Both the position numbers and the translations under genes were made by a program. A stretch of DNA of 64,000 nt from an uncultured Sphaerochaeta sp. (GTDB taxonomy: Bacteria; Spirochaetota; Spirochaetia; Sphaerochaetales; Sphaerochaetaceae): assembly GCF_963676285.1 (NCBI RefSeq), contig NZ_OY781063.1, forward strand, positions 2,232,001 through 2,296,000, in the 5' to 3' direction. This document shows, one piece after another, positions 26,739-35,781 of this stretch. The notes under the pieces are model-generated. The model searched no databases. It was not told the DNA's origin and was given only the letters and a program-made list of their open reading frames with translations. Position 1 is the stretch's first letter. The number at the start of each line of letters is the position of its first letter.

Positions 26739-28634
26739 ATGAGTAAATTTGAAACATTGCTAAAAGAAAAGATGAGTGAAGAGAGTTTCCAGAAGCTTGC
26801 AGCCTTGAAAAATGACAAGGTGATGGACTTCGTTGGAACCTTCGCTGAGCACTGTGATCCCAAATCCATCTATGTATGTGATGACAGTGAAAAAGACACC
26901 CAGTATGTAAGAGAACAGGCCCTGGCTAAAGGCGAGGAGCACCCTCTAGCAAACTCCAAGCAGACCATCCACTGGGACGGTTATGGCGACCAGGCTCGCG
27001 ACAAGAAGAACACCCGTTTCATGGTCTACAAAGAGAACATGGATAAGATGGCTTCCCTCAATTCTGTCGAGTATGAAGAAGGTTTGAGTGAGATCATGGG
27101 CATTGCCAAGGGCATCATGAAGGGCAAGGACGCAGTTGTGTTGTTCTACTCTGAAGGTCCTACCCAGAGCCCGTTCACCATTCCTTGTGTGCAGTTCACC
27201 GATAGCTGGTACGTTGCTCACTCCGAGAATATCCTGTACCGCACTGCATACAGCCACTTCCTCAACATGAAGGACGATGAGAAGGATGATTTCTTCCGCT
27301 TCATCCACTCCGCCGGTGAGCTTGATGAGAATGGTTGTACTGTAAACCTGCAGAACCGCAGAATCTACATGGACACCCAGAACAACATCGTATACTCCAT
27401 GAACGACCAGTATGCTGGTAACTCCGTTGGATTGAAGAAGCACTCCATGCGTCTTGCAATCAACAAGAGCGGCCAGGAAGGTTGGCTTTGTGAGCACATG
27501 TTCGTCATGGCTGCAGTAGACAAGAAGAAAGATCGCAAGACCTACTTCTGCGGTGCATACCCATCCGCTTGTGGCAAGACCTCCACTGCCATGATCCCCG
27601 GCGAGCAGATCGTTGGTGATGACATTGCCTATTTCAGAAATATCAACGGTGAGTTCCGCGCGGTTAACGTCGAGTTTGGTATGTTCGGTATCATCAAGGA
27701 CGTCAATGAGCAGGATGACCCCGTTATCTTCAAGAACCTGATGATCGACCAGGAAGTTATCTTCTCCAACGTTCTTCGTGGCAAAGACAACAAGCCTTAC
27801 TGGCTTGGTATGGGTGTTGATGCTCCAGATGAAGGTCGCAACCACTTTGGTGAATGGAAGAAGGGCGTGAAGGACGCAAAAGGCAACGAAGTTGGCGTTG
27901 CTCATGGTAACGCACGTTACACCATGCGCCTTGACTACCTCGACAACATTGACAAGGCTGGCTTCGAAGCCAAGGACGGAGTCAAAGTTGAAGGTGTTCT
28001 CTATGGTGGACGAGACAGTGATATCACCGTTCCTGTTGAAGAGTCCCCGAACTGGAAGGATGGTATCCTGATGAAGGCTGCTACCCTCGAGAGTGAGACC
28101 ACCAGTGCAACCCTCGGACAGGAAGGTGTTCGTACCCCCAGCCCGATGGCAAACATGGACTTTGTCTCCTATCCTCTCGGCACCTACACCATGAACAACA
28201 TCAAGTTCGGTGAGAGTGTGAAGGATGTTCCCAAGGTATTCAGCAACAACTACTTCATGCGTGGTGAAGACGGCAAGTTCATGACCAGCAAGCTCGCCAA
28301 GAAGGTTTGGCTGCACTGGGCAGAAGGCCGTGTACATGGTGAATATGAAGCATTGGATACTCCTACCGGTAAGATCCCCCTTTATGAGGACCTGAAGGCA
28401 CTCTTCAAGGAACACCTCGATGAGGATTTCTCCAAGGAGAAGTATGACTACCTCTTTACCTTCCGCTGCACCAAGTGGGTTGAGAAGCTCGAGAGGACCA
28501 AGGCTTACTATAAAAAGATGGATCCTAATACTCCCGAGGAGATCTTCGATTACTGGGATGCAGCAATCGCAAAGATCAACAAGGCCAAGGAGCAGTATGG
28601 TGATCTGATTCTTCCCGGCGCTTTCAAGGGGTAA
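26739..28634 (+). CDS. pckG: Phosphoenolpyruvate carboxykinase (GTP)
   Basis: 631 residues, the size of GTP-type PEPCK (the ATP type is shorter and differs). Signatures: FCGAYPSACGKTSTAMI with the catalytic Cys and kinase-1a P-loop, VGDDIAYFRN (kinase 2, metal binding), FGMFGI, and PSPMANMDFVSYPLG. It catalyses oxaloacetate + GTP to PEP + CO2 + GDP, reversibly; in fermenting anaerobes it often runs toward oxaloacetate. GGGAG precedes the ATG. The coding sequence uses a more regular set of codons (AAG, GGT/GGC, AAC) than its neighbours, as expected for a highly expressed gene. A strong terminator follows. Confidence 0.98.
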   Translation: MSKFETLLKEKMSEESFQKLAALKNDKVMDFVGTFAEHCDPKSIYVCDDSEKDTQYVREQALAKGEEHPLANSKQTIHWDGYGDQARDKKNTRFMVYKENMDKMASLNSVEYEEGLSEIMGIAKGIMKGKDAVVLFYSEGPTQSPFTIPCVQFTDSWYVAHSENILYRTAYSHFLNMKDDEKDDFFRFIHSAGELDENGCTVNLQNRRIYMDTQNNIVYSMNDQYAGNSVGLKKHSMRLAINKSGQEGWLCEHMFVMAAVDKKKDRKTYFCGAYPSACGKTSTAMIPGEQIVGDDIAYFRNINGEFRAVNVEFGMFGIIKDVNEQDDPVIFKNLMIDQEVIFSNVLRGKDNKPYWLGMGVDAPDEGRNHFGEWKKGVKDAKGNEVGVAHGNARYTMRLDYLDNIDKAGFEAKDGVKVEGVLYGGRDSDITVPVEESPNWKDGILMKAATLESETTSATLGQEGVRTPSPMANMDFVSYPLGTYTMNNIKFGESVKDVPKVFSNNYFMRGEDGKFMTSKLAKKVWLHWAEGRVHGEYEALDTPTGKIPLYEDLKALFKEHLDEDFSKEKYDYLFTFRCTKWVEKLERTKAYYKKMDPNTPEEIFDYWDAAIAKINKAKEQYGDLILPGAFKG

Positions 28635-28674
28635 TTACTCTGTAGTTCGGGTTGAAAAAAAAATAACCTAATCA

Positions 28675-28712
28675 CGGCACGTATGGAATTCCATGCGTGC
28701 CGTTTCTCTTTT
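28675..28712. terminator. Bidirectional terminator between pckG and the convergent gene
   Basis: A 28-base near-perfect dyad (28675-28702) with outer arms CGGCACG and CGTGCCG and core ATGGAATTCCAT, followed by TTTCTCTTTT on the + strand. The A-rich tract at about 28654-28664 gives a more distant T-rich run on the - strand. It separates pckG from the convergent secreted-protein gene. Confidence 0.85.
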
Positions 28713-29862
28713 ATTCAGTCATGATCGATTCAATGATGGCCAATGCCAACGCTTCTCCTCTATCGAACCACTCGACTTCTACCTGCAACATGACGTTCTC
28801 CTTGGTGATCTTCACGATCATGGCACCATGGATAGCTTCCTCCCCATAGGGATAGTCATAGGTGTAAGTGATCACATAGAAGCGGTTCTCGTAGTCTATC
28901 TCATTCCTGTGGACTTCGCGGTTCTTGAGACTGGTATTATTCTGAAGCTGTTGCTCTATGTCCCTCTTTGATTGGAGCAGGTAGTTCTGTCTTGAGATAG
29001 TTGAAGCGAGAAGAGCCTTAAGTCCTTCTATGGCCGAAATCTTGCAGTAGTATCCCTTTGATTGTAACGTCTCCGTGGAAGTCTTGATGGTATGAACCTT
29101 CTTGCCTCCCTGACCTGGAAGATACACCGAGCTGCTTCTCCAGTCAGGCTTATCTTCCCAGAGGAAGGTTTCAGAGGAGCCGAAGAGAGGGTAGGAGTAT
29201 AAGGCAGTGGTTTCCTCTTCTCTTGCTGGATCGTCTTGTACCTCCTTAGGTTTCAGAGAATCCAGAAAGGAAATCCCTGAGGCAAGGAATTGCTCGAAGA
29301 CTGGTTTCCACTTAGTCTTTTCATCATATGTGTATCTTGTGGTTATGGAGATAAGGGTATCTCCGGCATGGATGATGTATACCTCTGCATGGATTCCTGT
29401 GAGTGTTTCATAGCCATACTTCCATGCGAACATCTCATCGATCTCAGTTGTTGAGAGGTCATACCATCTCTTTACTACCTCAGACCTCCTGATTGCATTC
29501 TCGAACACCTGTGAGGCTTCCAGGAGCTCTTCCTCACTGAAGGCAAGCGTCTGGGTGCGGAATGTTGCATTGTCACGTTCCTGGCTTAGGCGTTCAGCTT
29601 TCAAGGTGATGGTATTATTAGCAGAATTGGCCGGTTTTAATCGCTTTGTGTTAAAACCCTTGGGTTGCAGCGTATAGGTATAGGTCCCTCCCGGCTGTGC
29701 CTGGAGGGAGAAGGCCGTTTTCAAGTCTGCTACCTGTACCTCCATGGAATCGGGGACGGTGAAGGTAAAGTGGCGGGTCGTGACAGATTGTCCTGCAAAG
29801 AGTGCAGAACTTGCAATGAGGAGTAGCATGATGAGCTGTGGGAGGTGTTTGTGATTTTTCAT
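28711..29862 (-). CDS. Secreted protein of unknown function
   Basis: 383 residues with a cleavable signal (LIMLLLIASSALFAGQS). The mature part is beta-rich in the first third (HFTFTVPDSMEVQV, YTYTLQPKGF), with repeated short strands on either side of a charged linker (about 210-220, PKEVQDDPAREEETT). No Cys lipobox, no membrane segment after the signal, and no family I recognise. It converges on pckG across the shared terminator. The start is the only ATG in front of a good signal sequence. Confidence 0.75.
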   Translation of the reverse strand: MKNHKHLPQLIMLLLIASSALFAGQSVTTRHFTFTVPDSMEVQVADLKTAFSLQAQPGGTYTYTLQPKGFNTKRLKPANSANNTITLKAERLSQERDNATFRTQTLAFSEEELLEASQVFENAIRRSEVVKRWYDLSTTEIDEMFAWKYGYETLTGIHAEVYIIHAGDTLISITTRYTYDEKTKWKPVFEQFLASGISFLDSLKPKEVQDDPAREEETTALYSYPLFGSSETFLWEDKPDWRSSSVYLPGQGGKKVHTIKTSTETLQSKGYYCKISAIEGLKALLASTISRQNYLLQSKRDIEQQLQNNTSLKNREVHRNEIDYENRFYVITYTYDYPYGEEAIHGAMIVKITKENVMLQVEVEWFDRGEALALAIIESIMTE

Positions 29863-29980
29863 ACGCTTGAATCCTGTTCTCCTTGTTTCTTAGGTGAACC
29901 TTTCTCTGCAAGCAGTACTGAGATGCTTCTCGGTTATTCCCAGTATAGCACAAGGTTAGCGACAATGGGTGTGATAGAAT

Positions 29981-30487
29981 ATGGCTATGAAGATGCTTGC
30001 CTTTTCTCTGATGATATCCAGTCTGCTATTCAGTTCATGTGATGTTGAGCATACGATACCAGTGAGCGAGGAAATGAGAGAAAGGGCGTATGAGATATCA
30101 TTCCAATATATTGGGATGCCGTACGTGTGGGGAGGGGCAAGCCACTACAGCGATACTGGCGGTGGCGTGGACTGTTCTGGGTTGGTGATTGCGATATATG
30201 ACGAGGTAGCAGAGAACTTCTCAGTGCATCTGCCATTTAGCGATGCCACTGCCAGTAAAATGGCGAATCAGTACACCATTCCCTTGCTTGAGCCCGAGAA
30301 GGGCGATCTTATCTTTATGGGCGAGGATGGGATAGTGAGCCATGTAGCGCTCTGTCATGCTGTGACTGACGATGATCTGGTGTTCCTCGATGCCTATTCT
30401 GTATCAGGTGAGGTGGAAATTCGATCATACTCCTTTGATGACCCGAAGATTATCTCTTTTGGGAGAATGTTGGTCATTAGTGATTAG
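29981..30487 (+). CDS. NlpC/P60 peptidase lipoprotein
   Basis: 168 residues. Lipobox LLFSSC, Cys 20. The rest is one NlpC/P60 domain: GMPYVWGG, catalytic Cys in VDCSGLV, GDLIFMG, and catalytic His in SHVALCHA. The family cleaves peptidoglycan stem peptides (usually D-gamma-Glu-mDAP) or related amides in the periplasm. There is no accessory SH3 or LysM domain, so this is a minimal form. It is flanked by convergent or divergent neighbours and appears monocistronic. ATG at 29987 is an alternative start. Confidence 0.88.
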   Translation: MAMKMLAFSLMISSLLFSSCDVEHTIPVSEEMRERAYEISFQYIGMPYVWGGASHYSDTGGGVDCSGLVIAIYDEVAENFSVHLPFSDATASKMANQYTIPLLEPEKGDLIFMGEDGIVSHVALCHAVTDDDLVFLDAYSVSGEVEIRSYSFDDPKIISFGRMLVISD

Positions 30488-30493
30488 CGATGA

Positions 30494-31294
30494 TCAATCC
30501 TCAGTCCATGGTTCCTTGTTGTGAATTTCATCAATGATGAAACGCACTCCTTGGTTATCAGGGGGATTGCGACGCAATACCTTGCATGCAATTTCTTCTG
30601 CTTCTGCAAACCGACCCAATCTCCAGAGCAATATACAGTAGCCTTGTAATGCTCTTAGATAGGGGCGGTTCTCCAGACATGACCAGAGCGTTATACCGTC
30701 AAAATCGGGGGGTAGCTTCTTCTCTGCAATAGCAATGGCAGCACAATAACAATTCTCTGCATTTCTATAGAAAAGCTTGCTGGAAACATAGGGATTTGCG
30801 ATGTGTGCCAAGGCATCGATACATTGGGGGAACTCCTCCCAGAGTTTGGTTAGGATGTCATACCGTCTCGATGGATCTATGCTGTCTGCAGCTTCAAAGA
30901 CAGGGTCACTGTCACGACCATAAAAACCGTATCCTGTGTAATCATGAAACTCGATGGAAGGTCTCTTTCCGCCTTTCAGACATACACCTAGAAGGCCTTT
31001 CAGTTCGCTCCTCTCATAGTACTCAGTGGTGGAGTGACTCTCGCCCTCATCATAGTCATGACCTTCAATCTCGAGGGAATCGAGGGAGAATGCATTGCTC
31101 TGCACTTCTCCACTGATGTAGGTAGTCTGGTTAAATTGCCACCGTTTTGATTCAAGGAATACCACTGTGTCAAGAATTGCTACCTTATAAGCTCTTGTCT
31201 TGACGGAAACAATTTCCTTGGTATCAAGGTCTCTTGCTCGAAACCCTGGTGAAAGGATTTTAAGTACGAGTAAATTACGGGTGGTTGTGTCCAT
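30494..31294 (-). CDS. TPR-like protein of unknown function
   Basis: 266 residues, no signal or membrane segment. The N-terminal half is beta-rich and charged; the C-terminal part (about 150-260) is helical, with RPYLRALQGYCILLWRLGRF and a following AEEIACKVLRRNPPDNQG, which reads as a TPR-like unit of a kind seen in cytoplasmic repeat proteins. AAGGA precedes the ATG. The stop lies six bases from the stop of the NlpC gene (convergent). Role unknown. Confidence 0.75.
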   Translation of the reverse strand: MDTTTRNLLVLKILSPGFRARDLDTKEIVSVKTRAYKVAILDTVVFLESKRWQFNQTTYISGEVQSNAFSLDSLEIEGHDYDEGESHSTTEYYERSELKGLLGVCLKGGKRPSIEFHDYTGYGFYGRDSDPVFEAADSIDPSRRYDILTKLWEEFPQCIDALAHIANPYVSSKLFYRNAENCYCAAIAIAEKKLPPDFDGITLWSCLENRPYLRALQGYCILLWRLGRFAEAEEIACKVLRRNPPDNQGVRFIIDEIHNKEPWTED

Positions 31295-31328
31295 ACATTT
31301 TTCCTTCTCTTGGTGATTGCCATAAAAG

Positions 31329-31351
31329 GTTGGTTTTCAATGACAACCAAC
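31329..31351. promoter_or_regulatory. Imperfect palindrome between divergent genes
   Basis: A 23-base inverted repeat with arms GTTGGTT and AACCAAC, flanked by AAAA and TTTT, in the 80-base gap between the TPR-like gene (-) and the methyltransferase gene (+). Its position suits a shared operator; a small hairpin is equally possible. Confidence 0.4.
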
Positions 31352-31374
31352 TTTTAAAATGGTAGACTTTTCCC

Positions 31375-32127
31375 ATGCATAACACAACCTCTGATACACC
31401 AATATATAGAAATTGGGTTTCCCTCAAACTGGTCATCGTTCCTGGAGTTCTGGCATTGGGGACTGCCGTCCTTACTGCCTTCTATTCCTGGATCATGATA
31501 TTTCCGGTAATTTTTCTCTTGATGATGCTCTATTTTATCTATGCAAGGCATCTATTCTCCCCGCAGGGAAAGGATATGCAGGCAGAACTCCATTCCATGC
31601 TCATCGAAGAGATAGACTGGAATGGCAAGGGTAAGGTCCTTGATATCGGCTGTGGTAATGGAGCTTTGGCTATCCGTTTAGCGAAGAAGTATCCCGAGGC
31701 ACAGATAACAGGAATTGAGTTTAGAAAGTTCTCTGAGGCCCTTTGCAAGCAGAATGCTGAAATCGAGGGGGTGTCTGAAAGAGTCTCCTTCAAGGAAGGA
31801 AGTATTATAGACCTGCCCTTTGAAGATGATGAGTTCGATCTGGTGGTGAGCACCCTTACATTCCATGAAGTGATGGAACTGAGGGATAGGAGAGAGCTCA
31901 TGGAGGAAGCCTTCCGTGTTCTCAGGCATGGGGGAGTCTTTGTATTCCAGGACCTGTTCCTGACTAAGAAGATGTTTGGCAATCTTGATCCCATGCTGAA
32001 AAAGCTCTCTAGTTGGGGTGCAAAATCAGTGGAGTTCATCAATCTTGGTGAGTCAGAGAGGATCCCGAGTATTCTCAGAACTCCTTTCATGGTAGGGACA
32101 ATTGGGATAATTAAGGGGAAAGTGTAG
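31375..32127 (+). CDS. Membrane-associated class I SAM-dependent methyltransferase
   Basis: 250 residues. Two hydrophobic segments at the N-terminus (about 14-32 and 35-56) anchor the protein. The catalytic domain follows from about residue 68: motif I VLDIGCGNGALAIRL, an acidic residue after motif II in GIEFRKFS, LPFEDDEFDLVVS, and EEAFRVLRHGGVFVFQD, as in Methyltransf_11/25 enzymes. Methyl acceptor unknown. The membrane anchor suggests a lipid, quinone or other hydrophobic substrate, but this is speculation. Confidence 0.88.
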   Translation: MHNTTSDTPIYRNWVSLKLVIVPGVLALGTAVLTAFYSWIMIFPVIFLLMMLYFIYARHLFSPQGKDMQAELHSMLIEEIDWNGKGKVLDIGCGNGALAIRLAKKYPEAQITGIEFRKFSEALCKQNAEIEGVSERVSFKEGSIIDLPFEDDEFDLVVSTLTFHEVMELRDRRELMEEAFRVLRHGGVFVFQDLFLTKKMFGNLDPMLKKLSSWGAKSVEFINLGESERIPSILRTPFMVGTIGIIKGKV

Positions 32128-32247
32128 GTAAAAAAAGCTCATATCATTATCATACTTGCGGCATATGTGTAGAATTTTGTTGACAACCACCTAGGCATAG
32201 GTCACCTTTAATACATTCGTATTAATACATTAGTAAGGATGTGTGTA

Positions 32248-32910
32248 ATGAAAAAAACATTGATGTTTGTTGTTTCTCTGGTTCTGCTTCTTGGTGTGTT
32301 CACTGGTTGTGATATGGCTATGGATACCTCTGCTCTCTCGAGCCGTGGGGTAAAAATGGATAGTCCCCTCGATTCTGAACGTGCTCTGAAGAATACCAAG
32401 CCGGTCTCCTTTACTGCCTCTGTACAGCTCTTCCAGGATTTCACCTCAGTTGTGACGCTGGATATGGGTAACAGTAATCACCATAAGACCATTGAAGAGA
32501 CACTCTACAGCTTCATGGATCTCGGTCCGTATGGCCAGTATGGTGGCCTTGTTTCTTCTGATTGGGACCTCTTGGACGGAAAGTTGGTTGTCATGAGTAA
32601 TGTAACCAACTATAACCTCGATGAGGCTACCGCTGAGATTGGGGGATCGAACCACAGTGTGATCAACATTGTTGATCCTGCAACCGGTGAAGTAGTTGCT
32701 ACCCTCGATGCCAACGGAACAGTAAAAGGATCTCTCTTTGGTGCTGAGATTGCCATGAACTGGGTCATGAAAGAGAACAGTGCAGGAGTGAATGCAAGAG
32801 GAAAGGTTGATGGCATTTTCACTTGGTACGTAATTGATCCCAATACAGGGGCTCCCAATCCAAACTACATCCCCAATGGTAGTTTTGTCCTGACAGGAAC
32901 CTATAAGTAG
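32248..32910 (+). CDS. Lipoprotein of unknown function
   Basis: About 220 residues. The ATG at 32248 is preceded by AAGGA with an eight-base spacer; one at 32239 overlaps the SD and is rejected. Lipobox VFTGC, Cys 21. The mature protein is beta-rich with repeated Gly, Asn and Asp turns (GGSNHSVINIVDPATGE, LTGTYK at the end) and no Cys after lipidation. No family recognised. A Rho-independent terminator follows, so it is transcribed alone. Confidence 0.8.
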   Translation: MKKTLMFVVSLVLLLGVFTGCDMAMDTSALSSRGVKMDSPLDSERALKNTKPVSFTASVQLFQDFTSVVTLDMGNSNHHKTIEETLYSFMDLGPYGQYGGLVSSDWDLLDGKLVVMSNVTNYNLDEATAEIGGSNHSVINIVDPATGEVVATLDANGTVKGSLFGAEIAMNWVMKENSAGVNARGKVDGIFTWYVIDPNTGAPNPNYIPNGSFVLTGTYK

Positions 32911-32948
32911 ATACGGTTCTCTATAACTGATTAGTCTAAAACGCTTCA

Positions 32949-32989
32949 TACCTGCATCTGGTTTTCTCAGCTGCAGGTATTTTGTTTTG
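32949..32989 (+). terminator. Rho-independent terminator after the lipoprotein gene
   Basis: Stem ACCTGCA/TGCAGGT with inner CTG/CAG pairs and loop GTTTTCT, directly followed by ATTTTGTTTTG. It begins about 40 bases after the stop codon. Confidence 0.85.
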
Positions 32990-33059
32990 TCTGATGCATA
33001 AAATTTATTCTTCTATTGCTTTCTTGTTTAGATGAAAGACATTCCTACAGAAGCGTAAT

Positions 33060-33148
33060 TATCGGATAGTATCGGATACAAGCCTTGAATTATCGGATAT
33101 TATCGGATAATATCTATTGTATCGGATAATATGCGGTACTATCCGATA
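33060..33148. promoter_or_regulatory. Six phased copies of TATCGGATA in the promoter of the AlbA/HATPase gene
   Basis: Exact copies on + at 33060, 33070, 33091, 33101 and 33120, and one inverted (TATCCGATA) at 33140-33148. Start-to-start steps are 10, 21, 10, 19 and 20 bases, so all lie on about the same helical face. A -35-like TTGAAT (33085-33090) and -10-like TAATAT (33108-33113) with a 17-base spacer enclose two copies, and the last copy ends two bases before the SD. This strongly suggests a repressor array, probably for the product of the gene itself. Confidence 0.8.
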
Positions 33149-33160
33149 CGGAGGAATACG

Positions 33161-34507
33161 ATGCATTATGACGCTATCGAGTCGAAGATTCTGGAATTCA
33201 AGGAACGATTGGATGAATATTCTCGGCTGCTCGAGACAGTCACAGCCTTCGCGAATACACAAGGAGGAACGATTATTATTGGTATTAGGGATAGTGATCG
33301 TCTGATTGTTGGCTTGGATAGAAAAGAGATTGAGCGCTACAGTCAAGAAATACCACAGGTCATTGCAGATGCCATATCTCCACAAATTGCTGTGGATCTG
33401 TATGAACAACATCTTGAAGGAAAAACCTGTGTAACCATACGTGTATTTCCCGGTCCACAAAAGCTGTATTTTATAAAGAAACTAGGGCATCCTTCAGGGG
33501 TTTTTCTCCGCTTCGGAGCTCACAACAGGAGAGCTGATGCTTATGCAATCGAACAGTTTAATCAAGAACGTAGTGGGATGCGATTTGAACAGCAGCCTTG
33601 CTTCAGTATCTCCTATGAGAACTTATCGAAGGAACTGCTAGGAGCCGTCTTCGCAAGTTTTGACCAGTCAATCCTCATCGGTGCAGGATATGGCTCTACT
33701 GACGTTTCAGGTAGAACCATTCCAAATGTGGCCGGAACTCTGTTGTTCTACCCTGAACACCAGAGAATCATCCCTGAGTCGATCATTGTGGTAAGTGTCT
33801 ATGCAGGTACAGATAAGAAGCAGCTAATCAAAAAAGAAGATTTTTCTGGGGGTATCATACCCATGCTCGAACATTCTTTTACATACATCTCAACTCTTTT
33901 GGGTACGCAGTACGAACGGGATGGACTGATCAAACAGCCAGTAAACTTTGAGATGCCTCTTGATGCCATTCGTGAAGCGCTCGTCAATGCAGTAGCTCAC
34001 AGAGCCTATGATTATGAAGCTCCCATAAGAATCACCCTTTTCTCAGATAGAATTGAATTCTTGAATCCAGGAACCTTCTATGCCCCTATCAACCCTGAGA
34101 ATCTGAAGGAAGGGCTTTCCCGATACAGAAACCCTCTCATTGCCGATGCCTTGAGAAAGAAGGGGTACATGGAGAAGCAGGGAATAGGTATAAATCTTAT
34201 TATATCGTCCTGTCTTGAAGAGGGGTTACCGGAACCTCAATTTGTAGAATTAGAGCATCATGTCAAATTGGTCATGTTCAAGAAATCCTCAAGCAATCCT
34301 TCTCCACAGCATGATCAGGACCCTAAAGACTTCACGGCGATGAGAGGGTACTTCACTGCACAAGAGCTTTTTTCTTCGATGGATCTTGCTCAGTATCTTG
34401 GAAAGTCCCAAGCCATGGCAAAGAAAATACTCAAAGAACTGCAAAACAAGGGAATGGTGGAAAAAGTAGGCAAAGGGCCTGCTACGAGGTACCGGTTTAT
34501 CAACTAG
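33161..34507 (+). CDS. AlbA_2/HATPase_c_4-type ATP-binding transcriptional regulator
   Basis: About 448 residues from the ATG at 33161 (GGAGG, six-base spacer; an ATG at 33131 lies inside the operator array). N-terminal AlbA_2-type domain: ESKILEFKERL, TVTAFANTQGGTIIIGI. The C-terminal half has the HATPase_c_4 pattern EALVNAVAHRAYDYEAPI, RIEFLNPG, RYRNPLIADALRKKGYMEKQGIG. A winged helix ends the protein (YLGKSQAMAKKILKELQNKG). These proteins are annotated as RNA/DNA-binding or ATP-binding regulators with poorly known roles. The six repeats in front make autoregulation likely. Confidence 0.88.
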   Translation: MHYDAIESKILEFKERLDEYSRLLETVTAFANTQGGTIIIGIRDSDRLIVGLDRKEIERYSQEIPQVIADAISPQIAVDLYEQHLEGKTCVTIRVFPGPQKLYFIKKLGHPSGVFLRFGAHNRRADAYAIEQFNQERSGMRFEQQPCFSISYENLSKELLGAVFASFDQSILIGAGYGSTDVSGRTIPNVAGTLLFYPEHQRIIPESIIVVSVYAGTDKKQLIKKEDFSGGIIPMLEHSFTYISTLLGTQYERDGLIKQPVNFEMPLDAIREALVNAVAHRAYDYEAPIRITLFSDRIEFLNPGTFYAPINPENLKEGLSRYRNPLIADALRKKGYMEKQGIGINLIISSCLEEGLPEPQFVELEHHVKLVMFKKSSSNPSPQHDQDPKDFTAMRGYFTAQELFSSMDLAQYLGKSQAMAKKILKELQNKGMVEKVGKGPATRYRFIN

Positions 34508-34570
34508 CTAGTAGAAACCTGTTTTATACGTTTTATCTTCTAAGGTGTATGGGGAAAAGGAAAGATCCCT

Positions 34571-34581
34571 TTTTTATTTTT
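34571..34581. repeat. Possible target-site duplication, left
   Basis: TTTTTATTTTT, identical to 35782-35792 on the far side of the insertion sequence. Confidence 0.45.
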
Positions 34582-34591
34582 AAAACGTTAC

Positions 34592-34607
34592 TTGCACAGT
34601 GTTGATA
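34592..34607 (+). repeat. Left terminal inverted repeat of the IS
   Basis: TTGCACAGTGTTGATA, exact inverted copy of 35759-35774. Confidence 0.85.
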
Positions 34608-34639
34608 GGAATCCGCAATATACTGCATGAATTGAGGTT

Positions 34640-35632
34640 TTACCCCCTGTATCTATGCAAAACACGGCAGTCCACTGCCATGCCCATGAACTTTTCGACC
34701 TTCTCGTGTTTGTCCTTGGGGTGGTTCATGACAAAGCAGAATAGGTTCAGATAGTCCTGTAGGTCATCCCTGATGAATCCTGAGTGGGAGGCAAGAAAGA
34801 GTTTCAGCATTCTGCAGTATTGGTTGATCCTGTTCAGTGGATTCTCGGAATCAGGCAACTGCTTGATCTGTCTCGAATCATACACGATGCTCCTGAGCCT
34901 GAGAGCCTCTACCAAAGGCCCGTGTGCTTGTTCCATGTCATGCCTCATGGTAGATTCCGGCTTGATGTGAGATGCAAATGTATCCAGTGTTCCCTGCTTG
35001 GTTGGCTTTCCCTCACCTTCCACAAAGCAGATGACGCTGCTTTGGTCGCAGGCTATGCCGATGCATATCTGGTTGCGAGACAATTCCCGGTACTCCTTGC
35101 CATCGACTCTTCTCTGAATGTCGGAATTTCGAACCTTATAAAAGGTCTCGTCAAGCTCTACCTCACCTGACAGGATCAGGGTACCCTGGTACTCTCTCAA
35201 TACCAGAAACACCTTTTCCATCCAGTATCTTGTAGTTGTATAAGCATTACGGTTGCTCTTTGATGTCAGGCTGAGGCTGCCGTACCCGAATATGGAGAGC
35301 AAAAAATCTAGCCATTCGGTAAGCGGTAGCTTGTGGGAATCGAAGATTGTGTTGGTCAAGGCATTGAAAGTCCGTCCGCAATCCTTGCACCTAAACCTGC
35401 GGACCCCGTTGGAGGTAAAGCCAAATCTCTGGATGGCGGGGCTTCTACAGTGCCTGCATTCCTGTACATCTAGCGAGTTGAGCAGCTCAACCTCGCCGGT
35501 ATCAGAGATGACCGGATGCTTCCTGTGATAATTGTCCTGATTGCTCTCATCGATAAATGCTTGAAGTGCTGTGGCTTCAGGCATATCGGACCAGGGGGTC
35601 TTCCTCCTGGATTTCGATCTGATTCTTTTCAT
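34640..35632 (-). CDS. IS1595-family transposase
   Basis: 330 residues. N-terminal zinc ribbon CRHCRSPAIQRFGF ... FRCKDCGRTFNALT, then a DDE-type core with ELDETFYK, an Asp in GIACDQSS, and NRINQYCRMLKLFL near the end, the layout of ISXO2/IS1595 transposases. The frame is intact from an ATG to the stop, so the element may be active. It lies between exact 16-base inverted repeats. Confidence 0.9.
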   Translation of the reverse strand: MKRIRSKSRRKTPWSDMPEATALQAFIDESNQDNYHRKHPVISDTGEVELLNSLDVQECRHCRSPAIQRFGFTSNGVRRFRCKDCGRTFNALTNTIFDSHKLPLTEWLDFLLSIFGYGSLSLTSKSNRNAYTTTRYWMEKVFLVLREYQGTLILSGEVELDETFYKVRNSDIQRRVDGKEYRELSRNQICIGIACDQSSVICFVEGEGKPTKQGTLDTFASHIKPESTMRHDMEQAHGPLVEALRLRSIVYDSRQIKQLPDSENPLNRINQYCRMLKLFLASHSGFIRDDLQDYLNLFCFVMNHPKDKHEKVEKFMGMAVDCRVLHRYRG

Positions 35633-35758
35633 GTGGTAGTCCTTTGCAAGAAGACAGAGGCCAGATAGGGACTACCACATCGCAACTATCCAGCCAGCTG
35701 TCTTCACAAATTACAGCCACAGTATAGGCTTTTGCCTTCTCATGTTTCAATGGGGATT

Positions 35759-35774
35759 TATCAACACTGTGCAA
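35759..35774 (-). repeat. Right terminal inverted repeat of the IS
   Basis: TATCAACACTGTGCAA, the reverse complement of the left repeat at 34592-34607. Confidence 0.85.
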
Positions 35775-35781
35775 ATACGGA

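Larger units (their letters stand above)
34582..35781. mobile_element. IS1595-like insertion sequence
   Basis: About 1.2 kb with one transposase gene. Terminal inverted repeats: TTGCACAGTGTTGATA at 34592-34607 and its exact reverse complement at 35759-35774. An 11-base direct repeat TTTTTATTTTT lies just outside each end (34571-34581 and 35782-35792) and may include the target duplication, although a simple AT-rich string can recur by chance. Exact ends are therefore uncertain by about ten bases. The element lies between the AlbA-type regulator and the fifth large lipoprotein. Confidence 0.8.

Noticed and set aside
26946..28415. Long (489-codon) frame opposite pckG
   Set aside because: Antisense shadow produced by the regular codon use of a highly expressed gene; low-complexity product, no SD or motif.
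32180..32212. TTGACA and TTTAAT before the 32248 lipoprotein gene as a promoter
   Set aside because: The spacer is 21 bases; no well-spaced -10 box found.
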